64,000 bases of DNA. It comes from Natrinema gelatinilyticum (GTDB lineage Archaea; Halobacteriota; Halobacteria; Halobacteriales; Natrialbaceae). How positions within the stretch are numbered: position 1 is the first letter of the stretch; each line of letters starts with the position of its first letter. The position numbers were made by a program, and so were the translations under genes. Below, in pieces: positions 43,804 to 52,191 of this stretch. The stretch spans positions 434,001 through 498,000 of the forward strand of contig NZ_CP100756.1 in assembly GCF_024266705.1 (NCBI RefSeq), read 5' to 3'. The notes beneath the pieces are model-generated. The model saw only the letters and a list, made by a program, of their open reading frames with translations. It did no database searches and had not been told where the DNA came from.

Positions 43804-44091
43804 ATGGCGACCGACGGCACGCTCGAGCGAGAGTACGACGTCCCCGTGGACGAATCGCCCAGCGCGACCTGTCCGTACTGCAGTCGTCCATTTCGATCCG
43901 AGCGATACGTGACGTTTCACATCGGTGTCGAACACTCCGACGTCTGCTCTGCAGACGAACGTGAGGCGTTCGACGACGAACGAGACGACGAGGAGTACGA
44001 ACTGTTCACGTTCCACTTCAAGGCGGCAATCTCCGTGTTCCTGGTCTACTTCCTGTTTACGTTCGTCTACGCGCTCGTCTGGGCAGGTTGA
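43804..44091 (+). CDS. Zinc-finger protein with C-terminal membrane helix
   Basis: The protein has 95 aa. CPYCSRPFRSERYVTFHIG and the nearby His of GVEHSDVC form a C2H2-like finger. An acidic linker (DDERDDEEYEL) is followed by one helix (AAISVFLVYFLFTFVYALVW), which would anchor it in the membrane. Small proteins of this type are found beside haloarchaeal oxidase genes (recalled as DUF7410; uncertain). It ends exactly at the right end of the tnpB relic. Confidence 0.75.
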   Translation: MATDGTLEREYDVPVDESPSATCPYCSRPFRSERYVTFHIGVEHSDVCSADEREAFDDERDDEEYELFTFHFKAAISVFLVYFLFTFVYALVWAG

Positions 44092-44510
44092 CAACCTCCC
44101 ACCCTAACGGGCGAGGATTCCACGACGTAGATATTCGGGTTACGCGTTTCCCCTGGCCGCACGTACGCTTTCGCGTGGGCCGTCGACGGTCGCCACCGAA
44201 TCGTGACCAACGGTTGTGCTTCCCAGCACGTGTAGCCCTGTCAATGGGATCTTCCTCCCTGTTACTCGCAGGCGTCAAAGATGGCTGGCTATGCAACCAG
44301 CGAGGGAGCACGATCCGCCTCACCCGAGGTGGTAGGCCGTGCATGGTTCACCCACTCGTCGTGCAATATTCTCCGAAGCGTTCAGGTCGACGTGTCGTCC
44401 ACGGTTGCAGGCCGAACACGAAACGTGGTCGCCATCACGAGTTCCCATCGAGTCGCACGAGTGCGCGAGTGTGGCACATGCACAACCGACGGTGACTCGC
44501 CATCGACCGT
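44091..44510 (-). pseudogene. TnpB relic with preserved right end
   Basis: In one minus-strand frame the C-terminal zinc finger and last catalytic Asp region are legible: [20 protein letters not shown] then [20 protein letters not shown] and CTAYHLG before a stop at 44320-44322. The rest of tnpB is gone, and the first finger is damaged. The downstream DNA ends with CCCGTTAGGGTGGGAGGTTG at the 3' boundary (minus strand), which resembles the right end of the intact element at 2.9 kb. It therefore is a separate, older insertion between the zinc-finger gene and the oxidase operon. Confidence 0.75.
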
Positions 44511-44648
44511 CTGAAGACTCCTCGAGTAGCGTCCGGTCGCGATGGACGATCCGAAGGCGACCGATGCGGTCTCCGACGATGGAGAGACGAACTGAATTGC
44601 GACGGCAGAATCAAGAAGCGTCCACGAACTCGCGCGAACGGAACCCGG

Positions 44649-44668
44649 TGTAGCGCCGAGGCGCTACA
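44649..44668 (-). terminator. Hairpin at the 3' end of the oxidase operon
   Basis: TGTAGCGC and GCGCTACA (8 bases each, loop CGAG) overlap the stop codon of the fused subunit I+III gene. A hairpin at this place may limit transcript decay or contribute to termination. A poly-T tract is not obvious. Confidence 0.4.
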
Positions 44669-47150
44669 TCAGGTAGAACAGCGGGAAGAGGAACACCCAG
44701 ACGATGTCCACGAAGTGCCAGTAGAGCCCGAAGTACTCGACCGGCATGTGATCCTCGAGGTAGGCGTCGATCGAGACGACCCTGTAGATCATGAACAGGG
44801 CGATCAGCAGTCCGAGGATGACGTGCAGCGCGTGCAAGCCGGTCGTTACGAAGTAAAGCGAGTACTCGATCCCGCTGAACCAGTAGTGACCGTCTGCGAA
44901 CTTGCTGCTGTACTCGAAGGCCTTGACGCCCATGAACACGAGTCCGAGCAGGACCGTAACGCCGAGCGATGCGAGCAGTCCCTTCTTGTTTCTGCGTTCG
45001 GCCATCACGTGCGCCATGACAACCGCGAAACTCGAGGTCAACAGAACGTACGTGTTGAATAGCCCGGCGATGGTGATCGAGTCGAGATGCCAGTTACCCC
45101 AGCCGCCGTGGATGCGCATGAAGATGTACGCGCCGATAGCGGCACCGAAGACGACGACGTCCGACGCCAGGAAGAACCAGACGCCCATCTTCTCGTTGTT
45201 GATGCCCTCGAACGGCCAGCGCTCGGCGACCGCCATCTCGGGTGCATCGAATTGCTCGCGTCCGAACTGGAACAGCGTGACCCCGAGGAGGCCGATCCCG
45301 ATCGCGGTCAGAGCCGGATAGACGATGCTCTTTGCCGGAGCCGAGTCAGACAGCGTCACGAAGTCGCCGGCGTGGATGTGATTGCTGACGAACGAATGGA
45401 TGTACGGTGTCATCCCGCTTAAGCCGAGGAAGAACGTCGCAGTGGCGACCCCGATGCCGAACGGCCAGATACTCGCGTGATCGGCGTGTCCTTCCTCGTG
45501 GCTGACCGTCGCCGTTCCGGTTGCTTCTTTTCCGTGTGCGACGCCGCCGTCGGTCGCAGTCGCCGCGTCGTCGACGAACTCGAGCGACCCGCTGGCGTAG
45601 CTGGGCCGGTCAGGCCAGTTCTCGAGCGGCGGTGGCGAGGGAATCGCCCACTCGGCGGTTCGGGAGAACGTCCACGGATTGTCCGGGGCGTCGGGGCCGT
45701 CCACCAGGCTCTTTCCGAGCGTGATGAACACGAGGAGGAACGATGTGCCGAGGACGAACGCTCCGACCGTCGCCAGCTGGTGGAACAACTGCGTCCCCTC
45801 GGGGTAGTGGAAGACGCGCCGCGGCGTCTCCCAGGCGAGGAACATCGGGAAGTAAAGCAGGTTGAACCCGATGAAGTAGACGGCGAAGCTAAGCTTGCCG
45901 AGTGTCTCAGAGTACATCTTCCCGGTGATCTTGGGCCACCAGTAGTAGAGGCCACCGACCAGCGCCGTGACGCCCGAGACCATCACGTAGTGGAAGTGTG
46001 CGACGACCCAGTAGGTACCGCGGAACTCGTAGTCGAGGACGACAGCGCCCAGGAATACGCCCGTAATCCCGCCCAGGATGAACAGCAAGAGCGCACCGAG
46101 CGAGAACAGAAACGGCGTCGTAAATCGGACGCGCCCCTTGACCATCGTATAGATCATCGCGAAGACCATCAGGTCGAACGGCAGTGAGATTCCGATCGTC
46201 GTCGCCATGAACAACGTCTTGATCGGGAGATTGATCGTCGACAGGAACATGTGGTGCATCCAGACGAGGAACGACTGCACCGCGACGAGGACCATCGCGA
46301 TAATGACCCACTTCCGGCCGACGAGTCGCCGACCGGTGAACGTCTGGAACGTCTCGAACATGATCCCCAGCGCGGGGAAGAAGACGATATACACCTCCGG
46401 GTGCCCGAAGAACCAGAACACGTGCGCCCACATCAGGCTCGAGCCCTCGTTCGTCGCGAAGTACTGCGTGAGGAAAAGGCGGTCGATCGACAGCAACAGA
46501 ACCGCCGCCAGCAGCGCCGCGAACGCGAACAGCATCATCCAGACCGTCAGCAGCCACGACCAGGAGAACATCGGCATGTTCCACAGGCCGAGGCCCTCGG
46601 CGCGGGACCGATGCATCGTCGTCAGGAAATTGACCGTCCCCATCGTAATCGAGATGACGAACAGGGTCAACGCGAGGATCGTCCCGTTACCGCCCGCCGT
46701 CACCTCCATCACGGAGTTGTACATGGGAACGTTCAGCGGTGAGTACATCGTCCAGCCACCGGAGAACGATCCACCCTGGAAGAACGAGATTCCCATGATG
46801 ACGCCCGAGAACAGGTAGAACCAGTAACTCAGAGCGTTCAGGCGGGGGAATGCGAGATCTTTCGCCCCGATCTGCAGCGGGACGAAGTAATTCGCGAAGC
46901 CCGACGCGATCGGCGAGAGGAACCAGAAGACCATCAACAGACCGTGACCGGTCACCGCCTGGTAGTACTGATCGTTCGAGAGCAGGCCCGTCCCGCCGGG
47001 CACCCACAGGTGTGCGCGGAACAGCAGCGCGAGTACTCCACCGAACACCAGGAAGAAGAGGGCGGTTCCCAGGTACAGGACTCCCACGTCCTTGTGATTC
47101 GTCGTGACTAGCCACCGCTTGATCGACCGCTTCGGCGGAAGGTCACTCAT
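44664..47150 (-). CDS. Cytochrome c oxidase, fused subunits I and III
   Basis: The protein has 828 aa. Residues about 10-560 are subunit I: haem His in AVTGHGLLMVFWFLSPIASG, the Cu_B/Tyr segment VFWFFGHPEVYIVFFPALGI (A-type Glu), the HH pair in VWMHHMFLSTINLP, and low-spin and a3 His in WVVAHFHYVMVSG. A linker of about 40 residues is rich in His, Asp and Glu (GKEATGTATVSHEEGHADHA). Subunit III begins about residue 580 (WPFEGINNEKMGVWFFLASD) and ends with GLYWHFVDIVWVFLFPLFYL. It reduces O2 and pumps protons. Its start overlaps the subunit II stop (TGATG). Confidence 0.95.
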   Translation of the reverse strand: MSDLPPKRSIKRWLVTTNHKDVGVLYLGTALFFLVFGGVLALLFRAHLWVPGGTGLLSNDQYYQAVTGHGLLMVFWFLSPIASGFANYFVPLQIGAKDLAFPRLNALSYWFYLFSGVIMGISFFQGGSFSGGWTMYSPLNVPMYNSVMEVTAGGNGTILALTLFVISITMGTVNFLTTMHRSRAEGLGLWNMPMFSWSWLLTVWMMLFAFAALLAAVLLLSIDRLFLTQYFATNEGSSLMWAHVFWFFGHPEVYIVFFPALGIMFETFQTFTGRRLVGRKWVIIAMVLVAVQSFLVWMHHMFLSTINLPIKTLFMATTIGISLPFDLMVFAMIYTMVKGRVRFTTPFLFSLGALLLFILGGITGVFLGAVVLDYEFRGTYWVVAHFHYVMVSGVTALVGGLYYWWPKITGKMYSETLGKLSFAVYFIGFNLLYFPMFLAWETPRRVFHYPEGTQLFHQLATVGAFVLGTSFLLVFITLGKSLVDGPDAPDNPWTFSRTAEWAIPSPPPLENWPDRPSYASGSLEFVDDAATATDGGVAHGKEATGTATVSHEEGHADHASIWPFGIGVATATFFLGLSGMTPYIHSFVSNHIHAGDFVTLSDSAPAKSIVYPALTAIGIGLLGVTLFQFGREQFDAPEMAVAERWPFEGINNEKMGVWFFLASDVVVFGAAIGAYIFMRIHGGWGNWHLDSITIAGLFNTYVLLTSSFAVVMAHVMAERRNKKGLLASLGVTVLLGLVFMGVKAFEYSSKFADGHYWFSGIEYSLYFVTTGLHALHVILGLLIALFMIYRVVSIDAYLEDHMPVEYFGLYWHFVDIVWVFLFPLFYLM

Positions 47151-48178
47151 CAGTTCCCACCTCCGTCGTTCGATTGGGTTTCGTTTCCGTTCGATTGGGT
47201 TTCGTTTCCATTCGTGTTACTATCAGTCGCGTTCATTCCCTCGAGCGTGAAGGTTTCGTCGACCGGGCCGGTCATATCGATTTCTTTCGTGATCGGTTCG
47301 AACTGGCCGTCGGTTGACGTGAGCGTCGCGTTGTAGGGACCACCGTACTCGATTTCGGTGATCTCGATCGTCCCGTTCTCGAACTGGTCGGCCGAGTACG
47401 TCTGCTCGAAGTCACGCTCCTGGTGCTCGACAGTCAACTCGTACCCCTCCGTCACGGGCGTCTCGTTCGCGTCCTGAACCGTGTACGACATCGTCAGCTG
47501 ACTGTTCATCCACTCGTCGAACGCTTCTGGCTCCATGACCTGGACGGTCCCGGTCATCGAGGTGTGGAACTCGCCACAGAGTTCGAAACACTGGATCTCG
47601 TGGGTCGCGCCAGCGTCTTCGGCTTCGAACCACGTCCTGTCGTACTCGCCCGGAATCGCGTCGGCTTTTACCCGTTGATCGGGTATGCCAAACGCGTGCC
47701 AGACGTCACCTGACGTCACATTCAGCCAGATACGTTCGTCGGCGGGAACGCGGAGCGTACTCGTCGTCTCGATTCCGGTATCGTACTCGAAGAACCACGC
47801 GAAGCCTTCTCCAGTGACTTCGACGTTGAGCGCCTCCTCTTGTCCTTGCTGCTGGCCGGGGTCTTCGACGTACAGCAGCATGCTATACGTCCAGACCACC
47901 AGCGAAATGACGATAATCGCGCTGATGCCGAACGAGAGGAACAGTTTCTTGCCGCCCTTTCCGCCTGTCGGTAACTCCCCGACCGATGGCAGGTTCTCGT
48001 CGGCGTCATTCTCGTCGGTATCGCGGTATTTGTACGCGTTGTACAATGTATACGCGACGACGACGATGCCGACGAGCGTTCCGAGTGCGAGGAAGACCAG
48101 AAAGATCTCCTGGAACACGTCAACTCGAGTTCGAGCCTGCTGCAGCGGGGTCGTAAATGCGCTGTAGATTGTATTCAC
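47150..48178 (-). CDS. Cytochrome c oxidase subunit II
   Basis: The protein has 342 aa with two N-terminal helices (FLALGTLVGIVVVAYTLYN; LSFGISAIIVISLVVWTYSM) and a cupredoxin domain. The Cu_A site is complete: VWHAFGIPDQRVKADAIPGE and IQCFELCGEFHTSMTGTVQV (C, E, C, H, M). A C-terminal extension of about 100 aa follows and ends in NGNETQSN-type repeats (the coding DNA repeats near 47165-47215). The start codon is GTG at 48178, preceded by CATATAAG on the minus strand (48194-48201) as TATA box. The electron donor in halophiles is likely a halocyanin. Confidence 0.93.
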   Translation of the reverse strand: MNTIYSAFTTPLQQARTRVDVFQEIFLVFLALGTLVGIVVVAYTLYNAYKYRDTDENDADENLPSVGELPTGGKGGKKLFLSFGISAIIVISLVVWTYSMLLYVEDPGQQQGQEEALNVEVTGEGFAWFFEYDTGIETTSTLRVPADERIWLNVTSGDVWHAFGIPDQRVKADAIPGEYDRTWFEAEDAGATHEIQCFELCGEFHTSMTGTVQVMEPEAFDEWMNSQLTMSYTVQDANETPVTEGYELTVEHQERDFEQTYSADQFENGTIEITEIEYGGPYNATLTSTDGQFEPITKEIDMTGPVDETFTLEGMNATDSNTNGNETQSNGNETQSNDGGGN

Positions 48179-48506
48179 CTCTTTTGAAGGTCGCTTATAT
48201 GTCGGACGATGATTGCCGGGGCCACTTATCTATTTGGAAACCGCCCTGCTGCTGCCGTCTGCTGGCTGCCGGTACGACGAATCGTGCTGTCAATTCCTGG
48301 ACTAAATACTGCCGGACGTTCCTGCTCCATCACTCCCTCGTTAGGGCCGATGACCTTCTGTCTATCGTTGTCTCCCAGGCGGCGTTTTCCCATCGTTGCC
48401 CGTCCGTCCCATCGTTGCCAGTTTTCGGTTCGTGCGTGCGAGCGTCCCGTGTTCGGGCGCCCACACGGTCCCTGGCAGGTCCCGTCCCTGACCTAGTCCG
48501 AATCGG
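48179..48506. other. Intergenic region upstream of the oxidase operon
   Basis: 328 bp. The subunit II promoter is at 48194-48201. The rest has slightly lower GC and an atypical CTGCTGCCGTCTGCTGGCTG stretch, and no gene I can support. The stop of the permease-Usp gene follows at 48507, so oxidase operon and permease are not co-transcribed. Confidence 0.45.
48194..48201 (-). promoter_or_regulatory. TATA box of the oxidase subunit II-I/III operon
   Basis: On the minus strand CATATAAG precedes the GTG start at 48178 by about 16-23 bases, so the mRNA would be leaderless or the true start slightly downstream. The spacing is slightly short; a start one or two codons downstream is not excluded. Confidence 0.4.
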
Positions 48507-50750
48507 TTACTCACGCCAGCCGAACAGCCGTTCGCGAAGCGAACGGTCGTGTCGTTTCTCGGCGAGCAGAACCGAACAGTCGACGGCTTCGGTGACGTCG
48601 CTGATCATCGAGCGGCTCACGAGGCGCGAGAGAAGCCCTCGTTCGGTCGCGCCGATCATCAGCATCGTGTGGTCGTCGGCCGCTCGTTCGATCGCGCTCT
48701 GGGGATCGCCGCTCTCGATCACTCTGTCCGCGGTCTCGAGATTATGATCGGTCGCCCACTCCTCGAGGAACGATTCGGCGTCCGCCATCGATTCGTCGTC
48801 GTCGCGAACGTACAACAGCGAAATGTCGCTGTCGTACTCAGCCGCAAGCAGCCGGGCAACGCTGGCGCCGAGTTCTGAGTCAGGCCCGCCGGCCGTCGGA
48901 ACGAGGATTCGGGAGGCGTCGAATCCACGGTCCTTGAGAACGAGGAAGTCGCAGGGGAGGTCGCCGGTGAGTTCGTCCATCCGTTGTTCGGCTCGCCCGT
49001 GTGCGTGTGGTCCCCATCCCATCACGACGAGATCTGCGTCGTTCGTCCGTGCAGCGTCGAAGACCTCCTCGAACGATCGGTGTGAGAGGATCGTCCTCGT
49101 CTCGACGTCGACACCGAACGTCTCGGCGTCTCGACGGGCGCTTTCGAGCAACTGTTCGGATTCGGCGTCGAGCTGGTCGACGTGATCGGCACCTTTCTCG
49201 AGCGGCGTCTGGTCGGGAACCTGGACGATGTGAGTCGCGACGACCGTGCCGTCGCGCTGGTTCGCGATTGCGCTCGCGAGCGTGATCAGATTGGTTTCGT
49301 GATCCGGGTTGGCGAGCGGTACCATTACGCGGTAGGTGCCACCGTCGGGTTTGACGGTCGTGGCCGCGGTGACCGCGGGTTCGGGCATTTCATCGGCTCG
49401 ATGGAGAATAAACTCGCTGAGGACGCCCTGGTCCTCGGTCTTGTTCCTGGCGTAGATGAGATACCACAGCGCCGCGACGATCACGAATGCGACACAGAGG
49501 GCGATCACCCGTGGATCGATGAACGCGATCAGGGCGATCGAGAAAAGCGCACCGAGAATCGGCGTCACGGGGTAGAACGGGACGCGGTAGTCCGGCTCGT
49601 ACTCCGCTGGTTCGACTTCGCGCATCACGATCAACGCGACGTTCAACAGCCCGTAGATGACGAGGTGGAGAACGCTGCCGGCCGTCGAGAGCGTTCGAAT
49701 ATCCCCGATCAACAGGAAGAGAACGATGAAGCCGCCCGTGACTGCGATCGATCGATAGGGAGTCCCGTACCGAGGATGTATCTCGTTCAATTCCGGACTG
49801 ACGAGCTTGTTCCGCCCCATCGCGAAGTTGATCCGCGACGACGCGAGGATCGACGCGTTCGCCGAGGAAGCCGTCGCTAGCAGGCCTCCGAGCAGGAGTG
49901 CTGCGGCACCGATCGGCCCGATGAGCCGGCTCGCAACGTCGACGACCGCCGTATCGTTGTTGGCGACGAGGTCGGTTTCGACGGCGGCGAGGACGGCGAG
50001 CAGGACCAGGACGTAGATGGCCGTCACGAGGACGACGCTGCCGATGACTGCTCGGGGGAGGTTTCGACCGGGGTCTTTGATCTCTTCAGCGACGGACGTG
50101 ATCTGGACGAAGCCGAGATACGAGACGAAGATCAGTCCGGTCACTGGGAGGAGAGGCGTGAATCCCTCGTCCGGCGGAGCGATCGGCCGAAGTGTCGCGA
50201 GGTCAGCGTTCATGATCCCGAACGCGGTAAAGACCGCCAGAATGCCGACGAGCGTGATGACGATGACGTTCTGGAGAGTGCCGGTTTCCTTCGCGCCGAC
50301 GTAGTTGACGGTGATAAAGAGTAGCGCCGCACCGAGTCCGATCAGCTGTGCGGCGGACAACGAGAGAACGGACAGTTCGACCGGCCCGAACGAGATGCCG
50401 GCCATGCGGACGATGTACTCGCCGAACCCGTAGACGTAAAACGCCGACGCGAACGCGAGGCCGATCCAGTTCCCCCAGCCCGCGATGGATCCAAACAGGG
50501 GCCCGAGCGCCCGGTTGACGTAGAAGTACGCGCCGCCCGATTTCGGCATCGCCGTCCCGAGTTCACTCGCCGAAAACGCCGTCAATAGGGCGATTCCGCC
50601 GCCGAGGACGAACGCGATTGCAGTCAGCGGTCCGGCCATTGCGACGGCCTCGCCGGGCAACACGAAGATACCGGCCCCGATCATCGTCCCGACGCCGATC
50701 GTCAGCGCGGCCAGCGGTCCGAGGTCCTTCGCTAATTCTTCGTCACTCAT
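48507..50750 (-). CDS. APC-family amino-acid permease fused to two UspA domains
   Basis: The protein has 747 aa. Residues about 10-440 form a 12-helix APC transporter (LGPLAALTIGVGTMIGAGIF at the start, with the GxG motif of helix 1). Then two Usp domains follow: about 470-600 (VMVPLANPDHETNLITLASA … DLVVMGWGPHAHGRAEQRMD) and about 605-730 (RILVPTAGGPDSELGASVAR … MLMIGATERGLLSRLVSRSM, with the G-2x-G-9x-G type site). The Usp parts likely bind ATP and modulate transport. The architecture is common in haloarchaea. Substrate unknown, a neutral or cationic amino acid. Confidence 0.92.
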   Translation of the reverse strand: MSDEELAKDLGPLAALTIGVGTMIGAGIFVLPGEAVAMAGPLTAIAFVLGGGIALLTAFSASELGTAMPKSGGAYFYVNRALGPLFGSIAGWGNWIGLAFASAFYVYGFGEYIVRMAGISFGPVELSVLSLSAAQLIGLGAALLFITVNYVGAKETGTLQNVIVITLVGILAVFTAFGIMNADLATLRPIAPPDEGFTPLLPVTGLIFVSYLGFVQITSVAEEIKDPGRNLPRAVIGSVVLVTAIYVLVLLAVLAAVETDLVANNDTAVVDVASRLIGPIGAAALLLGGLLATASSANASILASSRINFAMGRNKLVSPELNEIHPRYGTPYRSIAVTGGFIVLFLLIGDIRTLSTAGSVLHLVIYGLLNVALIVMREVEPAEYEPDYRVPFYPVTPILGALFSIALIAFIDPRVIALCVAFVIVAALWYLIYARNKTEDQGVLSEFILHRADEMPEPAVTAATTVKPDGGTYRVMVPLANPDHETNLITLASAIANQRDGTVVATHIVQVPDQTPLEKGADHVDQLDAESEQLLESARRDAETFGVDVETRTILSHRSFEEVFDAARTNDADLVVMGWGPHAHGRAEQRMDELTGDLPCDFLVLKDRGFDASRILVPTAGGPDSELGASVARLLAAEYDSDISLLYVRDDDESMADAESFLEEWATDHNLETADRVIESGDPQSAIERAADDHTMLMIGATERGLLSRLVSRSMISDVTEAVDCSVLLAEKRHDRSLRERLFGWRE

Positions 50751-51026
50751 TGGAAGCGGACTGGCCGCCGGTTACTGATCGTCGAACGATCGCCCGTGGT
50801 GGTCCCCAGCACCGAGGTCTCGACGCTTGCGATTGCCTCGTAACCTGTCCTGCACGGCGAACAAGTTGGTCGTCACTTCGGGACAAGTCCATATCGGCAC
50901 TTACTACTCATCGTATTATAACTTCTCGATACTGTTCGACGGCAGCATCTCGGAGCGAGACTATCCGCTGGTAGCCATATCATCCGACCCTTCAGTCCCA
51001 AACTGATTTGAGTGATGATAATCGTG

Positions 51027-51488
51027 TCACACTTCGGCTACCCACACGCGACTCGTCGCCGGCAATTCGTACACGTCGAGGAAGACCGCATCGATGAACT
51101 GGGCGATCCGGTTCGGATCCGCTTTCGCGCTGATCCGGACGTTGATCCCTTCGGCGTCTTCGGGTCGGATCAGGTCGTCGATCTTGAACGCCGGAAACTC
51201 CTCGAGAAGGGATTTCAGTGCATCGAGTTCCGACTCGGTGCAGTCCAGGTTGACCGTGCCGTCTCCGAACTGGACCCAGGGAACGCCGAGTACGGCGCTC
51301 TGGGTGTCTGCGTCGGCGCCTGGGTCGGGTCCGTCGACCGCCTCGTCTGTACCACTCGCCGCCGCATCCACGATGGCATCGTCGGCCTCGAGCGTCAGAA
51401 ATCCGCTTTCGCGTTCCCGGTGAGCGGCGATGGCGTCGACGTACAGTTTCCGTCGTTCGATCGGTTCGGCGGCGTCAAAGCGAGTCAT
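51027..51488 (-). CDS. Uncharacterised haloarchaeal-type protein
   Basis: The protein has 153 aa, acidic and soluble. [40 protein letters not shown], then an acidic linker and [20 protein letters not shown] plus [20 protein letters not shown]. Family not recognised with certainty. The chosen ATG (51488) diverges from adk by 58 bp, an arrangement seen in other haloarchaea as I recall. It could be linked to the translation-related cluster; function unknown. Confidence 0.78.
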   Translation of the reverse strand: MTRFDAAEPIERRKLYVDAIAAHRERESGFLTLEADDAIVDAAASGTDEAVDGPDPGADADTQSAVLGVPWVQFGDGTVNLDCTESELDALKSLLEEFPAFKIDDLIRPEDAEGINVRISAKADPNRIAQFIDAVFLDVYELPATSRVWVAEV

Positions 51489-51509
51489 ATCGAACGAACG
51501 GGCCCGATT

Positions 51510-51517
51510 CTTTAAGC
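51510..51517 (+). promoter_or_regulatory. Candidate promoter element of adk
   Basis: TTTAAGCC lies about 30 bases upstream of the adk ATG at 51547 and could act as a weak TATA box. It overlaps the start region of the divergent gene, so both promoters share this short spacer. Confidence 0.3.
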
Positions 51518-51546
51518 CTTTATGTGCCGCCCCTGAACGATTCACT

Positions 51547-52182
51547 ATGGCTCAGCCACGAATCCTGATCCTCGGAGCACCCGGGGCCGGTAAGGGAACT
51601 CAGAGTGCAAAGATCACCGCGGAATTCGATGTCGACCACATCACTACTGGGGACGCACTGCGAGCGAACAAGGAGATGGACATCTCCGACATGGACACTG
51701 AATACGACACGCCGGCTGAGTACATGGATCGGGGGGAACTCGTCCCCGATGATGTCGTCAACGCCATCGTCGACGAGGCACTCAACCAGGCTGACGGCTT
51801 CGTCCTCGACGGCTACCCGCGGAACATAGAACAGGCCCACGAACTCGAGGACATGACCGATCTCGACGTCGTCGTCTATCTCGAGGTCAGCGAGGAGGAA
51901 CTCGTCCACCGACTGACCGGCCGGCGACTCGATCCCGAGACCGGCGACATCTACCACGTCGAGTACAACCCTCCCGAGGATCCGGCGGTCGAAGAGCGAC
52001 TCGTCCAGCGCGACGACGACACTGAAGAAACCGTCAAGGAGCGGCTGTCAGTTTTCCACGAGAACACCGAACCCGTCGTCGAGTACTACGACGAACAGGG
52101 GGTCCTGAAGCGCGTCGACGGCGAGCAAGCGCCCGACGACGTCTGGGAAGAACTGAAGACGACGATACAGAACGCCGTGTAA
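51547..52182 (+). CDS. adk: Adenylate kinase
   Basis: The protein has 211 aa. The P-loop is [20 protein letters not shown], the NMP-binding region [20 protein letters not shown], and the LID start [19 protein letters not shown] is complete without zinc Cys. [15 protein letters not shown] carries the Arg that binds AMP. It interconverts ATP, ADP and AMP. I chose the ATG at 51547 ([13 protein letters not shown]). In archaea adk belongs to the secY-DUF106-cmk-truB neighbourhood; here a surface-type gene is inserted between adk and DUF106. Confidence 0.96.
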   Translation: MAQPRILILGAPGAGKGTQSAKITAEFDVDHITTGDALRANKEMDISDMDTEYDTPAEYMDRGELVPDDVVNAIVDEALNQADGFVLDGYPRNIEQAHELEDMTDLDVVVYLEVSEEELVHRLTGRRLDPETGDIYHVEYNPPEDPAVEERLVQRDDDTEETVKERLSVFHENTEPVVEYYDEQGVLKRVDGEQAPDDVWEELKTTIQNAV

Positions 52183-52191
52183 GAAATCGGA

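Noticed and set aside
47165..47215. Direct repeat in the subunit II tail as a possible CRISPR or satellite
   Set aside because: It is two copies of a short Asn/Gly/Glu/Thr/Gln/Ser coding repeat at the C-terminus, in frame; no spacers.
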